A program made the translations under genes and the position numbers. From Sphaerochaeta associata (GTDB lineage Bacteria; Spirochaetota; Spirochaetia; Sphaerochaetales; Sphaerochaetaceae), in NCBI RefSeq assembly GCF_022869165.1, contig NZ_CP094929.1:1550001-1614000 (forward strand): DNA of 64,000 bases, read 5' to 3'. A model generated the notes under the pieces. The model saw only the letters and a list, made by a program, of their open reading frames with translations, had not been told where the DNA came from and did no database searches. This document shows, one piece after another, positions 1-7,458 of this stretch (position 1 is the stretch's first letter; each line of letters starts with the position of its first letter).

Positions 1-1
1 G

Positions 2-301
2 TTGGGGTATGAGTGGCCGGGGAACATCCGTGAGCTTCGCAACTGTATCGAAAGTGCGGTAGTGCTTGCCAGAACCTCCATCATCGAGGTCGAGGATCTT
101 CCGGTTCATATCGGCAAGGCACAAAACGCCAGCAGCGTATCACTTGAAGTTGGGATCACCCTCGCCGAAGCAGAAAAACAACTGATCATCTCCACCCTTG
201 CCTCATGTGCAGGGAACAAGACGAAGGCGGCCGAAGTATTGGGTATCGGGCGCAAGACCTTGCACCGTAAGCTACAGGAATATCACATTGACGAAGCATG
301 A
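2..301 (+). CDS. Sigma54-dependent (NtrC-type) response regulator, C-terminal fragment
   Basis: Only the last 99 or so residues are in the window; the gene begins upstream. The fragment opens with the WPGNIREL motif that closes the AAA+ domain of sigma54 activators. It ends in a Fis-type helix-turn-helix (about residues 70-95, NKTKAAEVLGIGRKTLHRKL). Such proteins hydrolyse ATP to open promoters held by RpoN-RNA polymerase. The input domain is not visible, so whether it is a phospho-receiver protein is unknown. The 3' end overlaps the likely TTG start of the helicase gene by 14 bases. A consensus sigma54 promoter lies 3.3 kb downstream (3604-3620), which makes this protein a candidate activator for it; that link is inference. 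Confidence 0.9.
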   Translation: MGYEWPGNIRELRNCIESAVVLARTSIIEVEDLPVHIGKAQNASSVSLEVGITLAEAEKQLIISTLASCAGNKTKAAEVLGIGRKTLHRKLQEYHIDEA

Positions 302-2384
302 CATTTACGAGATCTTCGACAAGGGGGGTCTGCTTGAGAAACACTTTCCCGGGTATGAATACCGGGAAGGCCAACTCATGATGGCCGAGCTGGTCAGGGA
401 AAGCTATGAGAGTGGTGCCCTCGCAGCCATCGAGGCCGGGACGGGTATCGGTAAATCCTTTGCCTATCTTGCGGTTGCCTTGTATCATGCAATGAGCAGT
501 CCGGATGAGCGCACCGTCATCGCAACCAGCACGATCAACTTGCAGAAACAGCTCTATGAAAAGGACTTGCCGATGCTTTTCCGGTATCTCGGCGTTTCAT
601 GTAAAACAGCTCTGGCCGTCGGCCGGGGCAACTATGTATGCATTCTCAGGTTTGTACAGACGAGAAGCGAATCCAGCCTGCTCAGCCAAGACCCGCAAAG
701 CGAGCTTTATCAGATAGGGCAGTGGATGAAAAGCACTCAGACCGGTTTGTTTGCCGATTATCCCTCACGTTTGAGTTTCGAGCTGAGAGGAGAAATATGC
801 TGTGATGGCGATTTGTGTCCTAATCACAGCTGTGAATACTTCAAGGAGTGCTTCTTCTTTAAGGCCAAGGCGAAGGCCAAGGAAGCGAAAGTCATTGTCA
901 GCAACCACCATCTGCTCTTCACCGACGCCCAGAGCAGGCACATCAGTGATGTAGACTACAGCGAGGAGATGATTCTCCCCCCGTTCAATCGACTGATCAT
1001 CGACGAGGCCCACAATATTGAAGCGAATGCAACCGAATATTTCACCGATGAATACAGCTCCAAGGAGATGCTGCGTCAGATTCACCGCATCCAGCGTACC
1101 GGCAGGTACAACAACAAATCATTGCTCGAGCAACTGGGTGAGTACAGTACGGAAGTTGATATCATCGACCGTATCCAGGATGACATCCTTCTGCTCCTGC
1201 AGGAGGTCGGCACCTTGGACCAATACTTGCTGGCGGTTTTTCAGAAAAACGATTTCCAGCCTGTCCTGATCAAGGCCGAACAGCAGCATCGCCTGGCCGA
1301 TTTCGTAAAAGCAGCTGCTTCGGTGGCGGAAGCAAGCGGTCGGCTGGCCGCAAAAATCAATGTATTTCTTGAACACAACAAGGTTCCTGAAGAGTTGGAT
1401 GCAAAAATTACCGAGCTGAAGGTGCGCGGGAGTAGAATATCACTCATGAGCGAAGTGCTTACACGTTTCTGCAACTTTGAGCTGTGGCAGGATGAGGTGC
1501 ACTGGTTCAATGCAGAGGCGAACAACCGCGACCGCTCCGTCCAGGTTCGCATCACACCTCTGTCGATAGCTCCGTTGCTCGTCGATGCTCTCTTCACCAA
1601 GCTCGATACGGTGGTGTGCACTTCGGCCACCCTGGACTTGAGCGACCAATTTGCATTCTGGGGGAGCAGGGTGGGGCTTCCGTATGATGAAGGCCGTCCG
1701 TTTCTGAAAGGGATTTTCCTCTCTCCCTTCGACTATAAGAGCCGTTTGATGCTGCTCACCCCATCCGATGCCCCGCTTCCAGCGAAAGAGATGGAGGAGC
1801 CGTACATCAACTATCTGGCCCGAACCATCTGGGATGCGGTGAACAGTGCCGGGGGAGGCTCCTTGGTCCTCTTCACGTCCTATGTCATGCTCAAGAAGGT
1901 CAAGGGCATGTTGGAAGCACAGTTTGAACAAGCCGGCCTCACGTTGCTGGGCCAAGGCGAGCTTGACCGTTACACCCTGCTCAATCGGTTCATCGCCGAG
2001 CAGGACAGTACGCTGTTCGCCACTTCCTCCTTCTGGGAAGGCGTGGATGCTCCGGGTGACACGCTGCGGATGGTGATAATCGTCAAGCTTCCGTTCACCG
2101 TTCCTTCCGACCCGGTGTTCAAGGCCCGATGCGAAGCCATAGATAAAATGGGTGGAAGTGGATTCTATCAGCTTGCCTTGCAGTCGGCGACCATGAAACT
2201 CAAGCAGGGTTTCGGCAGACTTTTACGGAGTACGGCCGACCGGGGGGTGGTGCTGATTCTCGACAGCAGGGTCATCACGAAGAATTACGGGGTGTACATG
2301 CTTCGTGCCTTGCCTGAAAGCTTTCATCCGGAAACTCTGACGGCAGGGATGTGTGACAAGATCGAGAACTTTCTCTATGGATGA
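288..2384 (+). CDS. dinG: DinG/Rad3-type ATP-dependent DNA helicase
   Basis: A superfamily 2 helicase of 698 residues in the DinG/XPD group, which unwinds DNA 5' to 3' and acts in repair and R-loop removal. Visible motifs: Walker A AGTGIGKS near residue 50, cysteines near 120 and 170-187 that fit the iron-sulfur cluster of this group, DEAH near 239, SFWEGVD and QGFGRLLR in the second RecA domain. The frame is open from 198, but the TTG at 288 is the likely start: AGGAA lies 7 bases before it and the conserved domain begins soon after. This start overlaps the preceding regulator by 14 bases, so the two are probably translated from one message. It lacks the exonuclease domain found in some Gram-positive DinG proteins. 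Confidence 0.88.
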   Translation: MTKHDIYEIFDKGGLLEKHFPGYEYREGQLMMAELVRESYESGALAAIEAGTGIGKSFAYLAVALYHAMSSPDERTVIATSTINLQKQLYEKDLPMLFRYLGVSCKTALAVGRGNYVCILRFVQTRSESSLLSQDPQSELYQIGQWMKSTQTGLFADYPSRLSFELRGEICCDGDLCPNHSCEYFKECFFFKAKAKAKEAKVIVSNHHLLFTDAQSRHISDVDYSEEMILPPFNRLIIDEAHNIEANATEYFTDEYSSKEMLRQIHRIQRTGRYNNKSLLEQLGEYSTEVDIIDRIQDDILLLLQEVGTLDQYLLAVFQKNDFQPVLIKAEQQHRLADFVKAAASVAEASGRLAAKINVFLEHNKVPEELDAKITELKVRGSRISLMSEVLTRFCNFELWQDEVHWFNAEANNRDRSVQVRITPLSIAPLLVDALFTKLDTVVCTSATLDLSDQFAFWGSRVGLPYDEGRPFLKGIFLSPFDYKSRLMLLTPSDAPLPAKEMEEPYINYLARTIWDAVNSAGGGSLVLFTSYVMLKKVKGMLEAQFEQAGLTLLGQGELDRYTLLNRFIAEQDSTLFATSSFWEGVDAPGDTLRMVIIVKLPFTVPSDPVFKARCEAIDKMGGSGFYQLALQSATMKLKQGFGRLLRSTADRGVVLILDSRVITKNYGVYMLRALPESFHPETLTAGMCDKIENFLYG

Positions 2385-2421
2385 GAGAAGCTGAAGCTGG
2401 AAAGAGAGCGTAGAGAAATTG

Positions 2422-2452
2422 CAAAAAAAGAGGTGGGAACTGCTTCCCACCT
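2422..2452 (-). terminator. Rho-independent terminator of groES
   Basis: A 9-bp perfect stem (2431-2439 with 2444-2452) with a 4-base loop. On the minus strand it is followed by a run of seven T, just after the groES stop codon. Confidence 0.85.
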
Positions 2453-2472
2453 GCTTCTGGCATCTGTTGATG

Positions 2473-2745
2473 CTACTCGATGATTGCAAGGATATCGGAC
2501 ATGCCAAGGATCAAGTACTCCTTGCCGTCGGCTTTCACAGAGGTTCCGCTGTACTTGTCGTGCATCACGCGGTCTCCTGCCTTGACGGTCATCTTGACCT
2601 TCTCAGTCCCTTCACCGACTGCAACAACAGTGCCGATCTGGGTCTTCTCCTGCGCTGTCTGAGGGATGTACAGACCGCTTGCAGTCTTCTCCTGCACCTC
2701 TTCAATTTTCACCAATACTCTGTCTGCCAAAGGCTTAATGGTCAT
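2473..2745 (-). CDS. groES: 10-kDa co-chaperonin GroES
   Basis: GroES caps the GroEL chaperonin during ATP-dependent protein folding in the cytoplasm. The 90-residue length is normal. Family features include the N-terminal [11 protein letters not shown], the mobile loop (about residues 17-32), and the C-terminal [11 protein letters not shown] strand. The start is the ATG at 2745, preceded by GGAGG at good spacing; the upstream TTG at 2760 would place the ribosome-binding site inside the gene. groEL is not adjacent: the neighbours are a helicase and an unknown gene on the other strand, and the gene has its own promoter and terminator. No CIRCE element is seen upstream. Confidence 0.97.
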   Translation of the reverse strand: MTIKPLADRVLVKIEEVQEKTASGLYIPQTAQEKTQIGTVVAVGEGTEKVKMTVKAGDRVMHDKYSGTSVKADGKEYLILGMSDILAIIE

Positions 2746-2812
2746 TGTATGTTCCTCCAACCATAATTAAATGTGGTAGTGTAATAACGAGGGCTTCGCC
2801 TTCGCTTCAGAT

Positions 2813-2841
2813 AATATAGTCAAAAGTAGCAAGACAGGCAA
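2813..2841 (-). promoter_or_regulatory. Sigma70-type promoter of groES
   Basis: On the minus strand TTGCCT (2836-2841) and TATATT (2813-2818) are separated by 17 bases, about 68 bases before the groES start. Confidence 0.7.
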
Positions 2842-2910
2842 GCTGATTTATGCAAACTACGCGCAGCCTGTGCAGAACCTGCGCAGTGCGAAAAAACGTC
2901 GCTCCAAAGC

Positions 2911-2939
2911 TTGCCGTTATTAGGAGCCTTTACTATATT
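2911..2939 (+). promoter_or_regulatory. Sigma70-type promoter for the gene at 2967
   Basis: TTGCCG and TATATT with a 17-base spacer, 27 bases before the ATG. It is divergent to, and nearly the same as, the groES promoter 70 bases away. Confidence 0.65.
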
Positions 2940-2966
2940 CAGTGTACGATGAAAAGGGAATGTGAA

Positions 2967-3422
2967 ATGGAAGCACAGCGAGAACAGAATACCCAGCTTA
3001 TGAAACAGATGGATTGTGTGTTTCTCAGTGCCGAATCCAGCTTGGAGCAGATTTGGAGACACTTTTATACGCTTGCTCACCTGTTCGCCAAGTCCCAGGA
3101 CCTTGCGAGCAGCCTCAACTGCTTCATCGATGTATTTTTGATCAGGGGGAACGAGATGCACAATCCGGATAAGGATTGGCTCGACTTCTTCCGCCGTCAA
3201 TTTGCCATGTACCTGATGGGCAAGCGACGTATTACCTGTTCACTCAGCGAAGGCGACATGATTCATGATTTTTTGAAGATGGAATACGAGATGCTCAAAG
3301 AAGAGCTTGAACAGAGTGAACTTCCTTTTGCCCGGGAGAATCTGAGTCAGTGGTTTGCCTCCATCGAGCTCGATTTCCCGTGGCTTGTGGGCGATTTTGA
3401 ACCAAAATGGTCGGTTGGCTGA
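2967..3422 (+). CDS. Hypothetical protein, 151 residues
   Basis: I do not recognise a family. The protein is mostly helical and mixed-charge, with no signal peptide, membrane segment or nucleotide motif. The ATG at 2967 is chosen because AAGGGA lies 7 bases upstream and a good sigma70 promoter sits at 2911-2939. An ATG six codons earlier is possible. The gene stands alone between the divergent groES and the sigma-factor gene. The sequence after its stop has no clear terminator before the sigma54 promoter at 3604. Confidence 0.65.
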   Translation: MEAQREQNTQLMKQMDCVFLSAESSLEQIWRHFYTLAHLFAKSQDLASSLNCFIDVFLIRGNEMHNPDKDWLDFFRRQFAMYLMGKRRITCSLSEGDMIHDFLKMEYEMLKEELEQSELPFARENLSQWFASIELDFPWLVGDFEPKWSVG

Positions 3423-3603
3423 ACAAGTACAAGGTTTTTGGGTCAGAATGAGCCGGAAAACCATGTGTTTTCATCAGGCGTGTCAAAATGAACCACATTG
3501 CAGCCTTTTTTCCTACCTTCAGCAGGTGAAATGTACCAGCTAATACTTTTAGAAAATATATAAAAGCCTATCTAAAAAAGAAATAATAAAACTATTTATA
3601 AAC

Positions 3604-3620
3604 TTGGCACGCTAGTTGCA
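3604..3620 (+). promoter_or_regulatory. Sigma54 (-24/-12) promoter of the sigma-factor gene
   Basis: TTGGCACG, four bases, then TTGCA: a complete match to the RpoN consensus (YTGGCACG-N4-TTGCW). The GG is at 3606-3607 and the GC at 3618-3619. Transcription would start near 3630, leaving a leader of about 27 bases before the ATG at 3657. The 60 bases upstream are very A+T-rich, as is common where DNA must bend towards an enhancer-bound activator. I could not identify the activator site itself. Confidence 0.85.
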
Positions 3621-3656
3621 TCTACTTTTACAACGACCCAAAAGGGAGAATGCAAG

Positions 3657-4538
3657 ATGAAAACGAAACGCGCCATGCTTACCAATAACGATGCTTCTTA
3701 CGCTTATGACGATGCAAATATTCTGAGTATGTATCTGAAGGAAATCAACCGCATCCCGCTGTTGACACCCGAAGAGGAACTTTCGCTTGCCAAACGCGCC
3801 CAGAAGGGTGACGAGTTCGCCCGCAAACGTATGATCGAAGCCAATCTTCGGTTTGTGGTGAATGTAGCCAAGAAATATCAGAACCAGGGTATGCCTTTGA
3901 TCGATCTGATCAATGAAGGAAACATCGGTCTGATGACGGCTTTGGGCAAGTTCGATCCCGACAAGGGTTATCACTTCATCAGCTATGCCGTGTGGTGGAT
4001 CCGTCAGTCGGTCATGAAGGCGATCAATGAGAAAAGCAGGGCGGTGCGACTGCCCCTGAACCGAACCAATGAATTGCTGCAGATCCAGAAAGCGCAACGC
4101 TCCCTTATGAAAGATTTGAGCACCGATGACCCAACCATGGAGGATATCGGGACTTTGACGGGGTTTGAACCCGAGCACGTTTCCAACCTGCTTTCCATAA
4201 GCCGTGATTTGATCAGCCTCGATGCACCTGTCTTCAATGACGGAAGCACCAGCAACATCGGTGATTTCATCGAGGATGAGTCGCAGAATCCCGAGCAGTC
4301 CTTGATGGATGCTTCCTTGAAAGAAGATGTGCGATCATTGCTCGCCACACTCAGCGACAAGGAACGCGAGATCATAGAGCTTCGCTTCGGCCTTGAGGGA
4401 AAGACCCCGATGTCACTGAAGGAAATCGGAGAGTTGTACAACCTTACCAAGGAGCGTATCCGCCAGATCGAGAAAAAAGCCCTTGAAAGGCTGAGGAATC
4501 CTTCGAAGAGCAAGATGGTGGAAAGCTATATTGCATAA
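3657..4538 (+). CDS. Group 2 sigma-70-family RNA polymerase sigma factor (RpoS-like size)
   Basis: A 293-residue sigma factor with regions 1.2 to 4.2 but no region 1.1. Region 1.2/2.1 begins near residue 22, the -10-recognition segment ISYAVWWIRQS is near 115, and the region 4.2 helix-turn-helix (LKEIGELYNLTKERIRQIEKKAL) is near 260. Housekeeping RpoD proteins are much longer, so this is an alternative factor that redirects RNA polymerase to a subset of promoters. The ATG follows AGGGAGA by 7 bases. The gene is behind a consensus sigma54 promoter, so its synthesis should depend on RpoN plus an activator. The size, lack of region 1.1 and sigma54 control resemble Borrelia RpoS; orthology cannot be shown here. 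Confidence 0.93.
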   Translation: MKTKRAMLTNNDASYAYDDANILSMYLKEINRIPLLTPEEELSLAKRAQKGDEFARKRMIEANLRFVVNVAKKYQNQGMPLIDLINEGNIGLMTALGKFDPDKGYHFISYAVWWIRQSVMKAINEKSRAVRLPLNRTNELLQIQKAQRSLMKDLSTDDPTMEDIGTLTGFEPEHVSNLLSISRDLISLDAPVFNDGSTSNIGDFIEDESQNPEQSLMDASLKEDVRSLLATLSDKEREIIELRFGLEGKTPMSLKEIGELYNLTKERIRQIEKKALERLRNPSKSKMVESYIA

Positions 4539-4568
4539 CAGCACCGCAGGGTGTATCCATATAGATTG

Positions 4569-4601
4569 AAAAAACCGGGCGACACGTGTGTCCGGTTTTT
4601 T
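4569..4601 (+). terminator. Terminator after the sigma-factor gene
   Basis: A 10-bp stem made of an A-run plus CCGG paired with CCGG plus a T-run, loop 13 bases. The A-run on one side and T-run on the other would let it work in both directions. Confidence 0.85.
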
Positions 4602-4605
4602 CGTA

Positions 4606-4634
4606 TTGACAGGTCAATTGCTTCATGTTAGGAT
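4606..4634 (+). promoter_or_regulatory. Sigma70-type promoter of the GntR-kduI-kduD operon
   Basis: TTGACA (4606-4611), 17 bases, TAGGAT (4629-4634). The last bases of the -10 box overlap the operator-like palindrome that starts at 4633. Confidence 0.75.
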
Positions 4635-4670
4635 GCAAATGGATAATTTGCATGCGAAAAATATATTTCG
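4633..4670 (+). promoter_or_regulatory. Operator-like palindromes, likely GntR autoregulatory site
   Basis: ATGCAAAT, 5 bases, ATTTGCAT at 4633-4653 is a perfect 8-bp inverted repeat. A second one, CGAAA-6-TTTCG, follows at 4655-4670. Both lie between the -10 box and the start codon, where a bound dimer would block transcription. The assignment to the adjacent regulator is inference from position. Confidence 0.55.
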
Positions 4671-4696
4671 AATGCAAAATGGGAAGAAGGAGTACC

Positions 4697-5434
4697 ATGC
4701 GGGCAAAAGATACTGCGAATCATGTATACGCCTCTTTGCGCAAGGAAATACTGGGATTGGACATTGTCCCCGGACAATTGATGCGGGAGCAGGACATCTG
4801 TGAGCGGTTTGAGGCAAGCAGGACTCCTGTGCATGTCGCACTTGAACGGCTGTGCGATACAGGCCTGCTGGAGTTTGTTCCTTACAAGGGTGTGCGTGCC
4901 ACCTTGCTGAAATTTTCCCACATCTATCAGATCATATTGATGCGCACCGTCCTTGAGACCAAGGTCCTCATCGACTTTGCCCGGAAAGCCGACCCGTTCG
5001 CCTTGGAACGCTGCCATCATTCGCTGCGCAACCAAGGAATACTGCTTGCAAGCGACCAATTCGAGCCTGCGGCATTCTACGCGTTGGATTCTCAACTGCA
5101 TCAGACGTGGTTTGATGAAGTGGGGTTCCCCTTGTTCTGGGATGCCATTCAGGATTCAGAAGTCTATTACACACGCTTTCGTATGCTGGACATTGTGGAA
5201 ATGCATAATTTCAAAGAAATTGTGCAGGAGCATGCTGTACTGCTTTCGTTGTTGGAATCACAGCAGTATGATCACATCGAAGGTGTGTTGACCTATCATT
5301 TGTTTGGAGGGATTCGCCGTATGCAGTATGTCTTGCAGTCGGATCTCGGTTCATATTTCAGTGATGCACAAAATATCGGGTCGTACCTTGACAGGGTGCT
5401 GTCATTCGAGCGGCCGGATTGTCTTTCAGAGTAG
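4697..5434 (+). CDS. GntR-family transcriptional regulator, FadR/FCD type
   Basis: A 245-residue cytoplasmic DNA-binding protein. The N-terminal winged helix (about residues 5-70) contains the GntR signature LREQDICERF-like segment followed by SRTPVHVALERL. The C-terminal part (about 75-220) is all-helical and fits the FCD ligand-binding domain. The ATG at 4697 is preceded by AAGGAG; earlier in-frame ATGs lie in the operator region. It is the first gene of an operon with kduI and kduD, so it probably senses a uronate-derived intermediate such as KDG. Palindromes between promoter and start suggest autoregulation. Confidence 0.9.
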   Translation: MRAKDTANHVYASLRKEILGLDIVPGQLMREQDICERFEASRTPVHVALERLCDTGLLEFVPYKGVRATLLKFSHIYQIILMRTVLETKVLIDFARKADPFALERCHHSLRNQGILLASDQFEPAAFYALDSQLHQTWFDEVGFPLFWDAIQDSEVYYTRFRMLDIVEMHNFKEIVQEHAVLLSLLESQQYDHIEGVLTYHLFGGIRRMQYVLQSDLGSYFSDAQNIGSYLDRVLSFERPDCLSE

Positions 5435-5444
5435 GAGGAATTAC

Positions 5445-6287
5445 ATGGACATTCGTTATTCAACAGGAAAAGAGGCCTTCAGGCACATGACCACCGAGGA
5501 GCTTCGCAAGGAATTCTTGGTACAGAACATCTTCAAGGCCGATGATGTAAGTGCTGTGTACTCGCACATCGATCGGATTGTCACCCTGGGTGCCATGCCG
5601 GTCTCCGGCAAGCTCGACCTTGCCAAGAACATCGATCCGATGAAGGACTTCGGCGTGAACTACTTCTTGGAGCGACGGGAACTGGGGATTATCAACATCG
5701 GCGGTGATGGGGTGGTGGAGGCTGACGGGGTGACCTACAATATTGTACACTTCGATGGTTTGTATCTACCCAAGGGTACCAAGCAGGTGAGCCTTGCAAG
5801 CAAGGCTGCCAAGAATCCGGCCAAATTCTACATGAGCAGCACCCCCGCCCATCAGGTGTTTCCGGCCAAGCATATTGTTTTTGCCGAATCCAAGCATGTA
5901 CCTGCCGGCAGTGCGGCCGAAAGCAACAAGCGCACGATCAACCAATACATCCACCCCGACGTACTGGATACCTGCCAGCTTTCAATGGGCCTGACCCAGC
6001 TGGATGAGGGTAGTGTGTGGAACACGATGCCCGCCCACACCCACGAACGCCGCATGGAAGTGTACTTCTACTTCGACATCAAGGAGAAGCAGACGTTGTT
6101 CCACCTTTTCGGCGAACCAACCGAGACCAGGCATATCGTTGTAGGCAACGAGGAAGCGGTGATCAATCCGTCGTGGTCCATCCACAGCGGGGTAGGTACG
6201 AGCAACTATACGTTCATTTGGGCTATGTGCGGCGAGAACCGCACCTATACGGATATGGACTGGGTGGCAACCCAGGATTTGAGGTAA
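5445..6287 (+). CDS. kduI: 5-keto-4-deoxyuronate isomerase
   Basis: KduI converts 5-keto-4-deoxyuronate, released from unsaturated uronates of pectin or glycosaminoglycans, to 2,5-diketo-3-deoxygluconate. The 280-residue length matches the family. Typical cupin metal-ligand segments are visible, including NTMPAHTHERRMEVYFYF near residue 190-207 with its two histidines and glutamate. The ATG follows AGGAGGA with good spacing and lies 10 bases after the regulator gene. kduD follows after 4 bases. Later steps of this pathway (KDG kinase and aldolase) are not in the window. Confidence 0.96.
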   Translation: MDIRYSTGKEAFRHMTTEELRKEFLVQNIFKADDVSAVYSHIDRIVTLGAMPVSGKLDLAKNIDPMKDFGVNYFLERRELGIINIGGDGVVEADGVTYNIVHFDGLYLPKGTKQVSLASKAAKNPAKFYMSSTPAHQVFPAKHIVFAESKHVPAGSAAESNKRTINQYIHPDVLDTCQLSMGLTQLDEGSVWNTMPAHTHERRMEVYFYFDIKEKQTLFHLFGEPTETRHIVVGNEEAVINPSWSIHSGVGTSNYTFIWAMCGENRTYTDMDWVATQDLR

Positions 6288-6291
6288 AACC

Positions 6292-7095
6292 ATGGCAAAT
6301 ATGCAGGAAATGTTCTCCCTAAAGGGAAAGGTGGCCTGGGTGACCGGAGCCAGTTACGGGATCGGGTTTGCAATCGCCGGTGTGTACGCACAGGCAGGGG
6401 CGAAGATTGCGTTCAACGACATTACTCAAGAGTTGGTGGACAAGGGACTTGAAGCCTACAAGCAGGCCGGGATCACAGCAAAAGGCTATGTATGTGACGT
6501 AACCGACGAGGAAGCCGTAATGAAGACCAATGCACAGATTGCAAGGGATCTGGGACCGGTCGACATCCTGGTGAACAACGCCGGCATCATCAAGCGCATC
6601 CCGATGCACGAGATGCCCGCAAGCGACTGGCGCAAGGTCATCGACATCGACCTCACCGCTCCGTTCATCGTCGCCAAGGCGGTACTGCCTTCGATGATGG
6701 AGCGCAAGAGCGGGAAAATCATCAATATTTGTTCCATGATGAGTGAGCTCGGACGTGAGACGGTCAGTGCCTATGCCGCTGCTAAAGGTGGCTTGAAAAT
6801 GCTTACCCGCAACATCGCCAGCGAATACGGCAAGTACAACATCCAGTGCAACGGCATCGGGCCCGGGTACATCGCCACCCCGCAAACAGCTCCTCTGCGC
6901 GAGCGGCAGGCCGACGGCAGCCGACACCCGTTCGACTCGTTCATCGTCGCAAAGACACCGGCCGAGCGTTGGGGAAACACCGAGGACCTTGAGGGTCCGG
7001 CTCTCTTCCTCGCTTCGAAGGCCAGTGACTTCGTCAACGGCCATGTCCTGTATGTGGATGGGGGTATTCTTGCCTACATCGGCAAGCAGCCCTGA
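6292..7095 (+). CDS. kduD: 2-deoxy-D-gluconate 3-dehydrogenase-type SDR (KduD)
   Basis: A 267-residue short-chain dehydrogenase. The Rossmann motif TGASYGIG is near residue 20, NNAG near 95, and the catalytic Ser/YxxxK set (CSMMSE then YAAAK) near 147-165. In this operon it most likely reduces 2,5-diketo-3-deoxygluconate to KDG with NADH, the step after KduI. The sequence alone would also fit gluconate 5-dehydrogenase, a close relative; context decides for KduD. It starts 4 bases after kduI with GAGG upstream. A weak hairpin with ACCCGT/ACGGGT arms follows (about 7115-7150). Confidence 0.85.
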   Translation: MANMQEMFSLKGKVAWVTGASYGIGFAIAGVYAQAGAKIAFNDITQELVDKGLEAYKQAGITAKGYVCDVTDEEAVMKTNAQIARDLGPVDILVNNAGIIKRIPMHEMPASDWRKVIDIDLTAPFIVAKAVLPSMMERKSGKIINICSMMSELGRETVSAYAAAKGGLKMLTRNIASEYGKYNIQCNGIGPGYIATPQTAPLRERQADGSRHPFDSFIVAKTPAERWGNTEDLEGPALFLASKASDFVNGHVLYVDGGILAYIGKQP

Positions 7096-7392
7096 CTTTA
7101 AGTAAACACTGATACACCCGTTCAATTCCTATGTGGATGAGGACGGGTTATTTTTGTTGCTGTTTGTTGCAGTTTTTTGCGGAATCTATTGGTTCCTCAA
7201 AGGGAAACTTAGTAATCCATGAATTGTAGAGAAAAACTTGCAAAAAGCCGTAAATTTTAATGATGTCTTCTTGTTGGAATCGGTATCTTGTATCCAGGAA
7301 AATTGGAATATTGTTCCAAAAACCAATTGAACAAATATTTATCTAATAAGAACTTGATATACCTATAATTGTTGTTTTACCCGCGGATTTGA
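7096..7392. other. Intergenic region upstream of ppdK with overlapping dyads
   Basis: About 300 bases of A+T-rich DNA without a gene. A weak hairpin near 7115-7150 may end the kdu operon. Two nested inverted repeats lie at 7301-7328 (TTGGAA-5-TTCCAA inside AATTGG...CCAATT), which could be a regulator site for ppdK. A TATAAT at 7364-7369 has no good -35 partner. Confidence 0.4.
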
Positions 7393-7421
7393 TTGACAGT
7401 ACAGCGCCGAACAGATAGGAT
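7393..7421 (+). promoter_or_regulatory. Sigma70-type promoter of ppdK
   Basis: TTGACA (7393-7398), 17 bases, TAGGAT (7416-7421), 38 bases before the ATG. Its two boxes are the same as those of the GntR operon promoter at 4606. Confidence 0.75.
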
Positions 7422-7458
7422 TTGTTCGTCAAGTATAGAGAAAGAACAGGAGTCAAGT

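Noticed and set aside
2746-2960. A CIRCE heat-shock element upstream of groES
   Set aside because: No TTAGCACTC-N9-GAGTGCTAA-like repeat could be found in the leader.
7364-7369. TATAAT as a second ppdK promoter
   Set aside because: No -35 box or extended -10 is present at suitable spacing; the promoter at 7393-7421 is far better.
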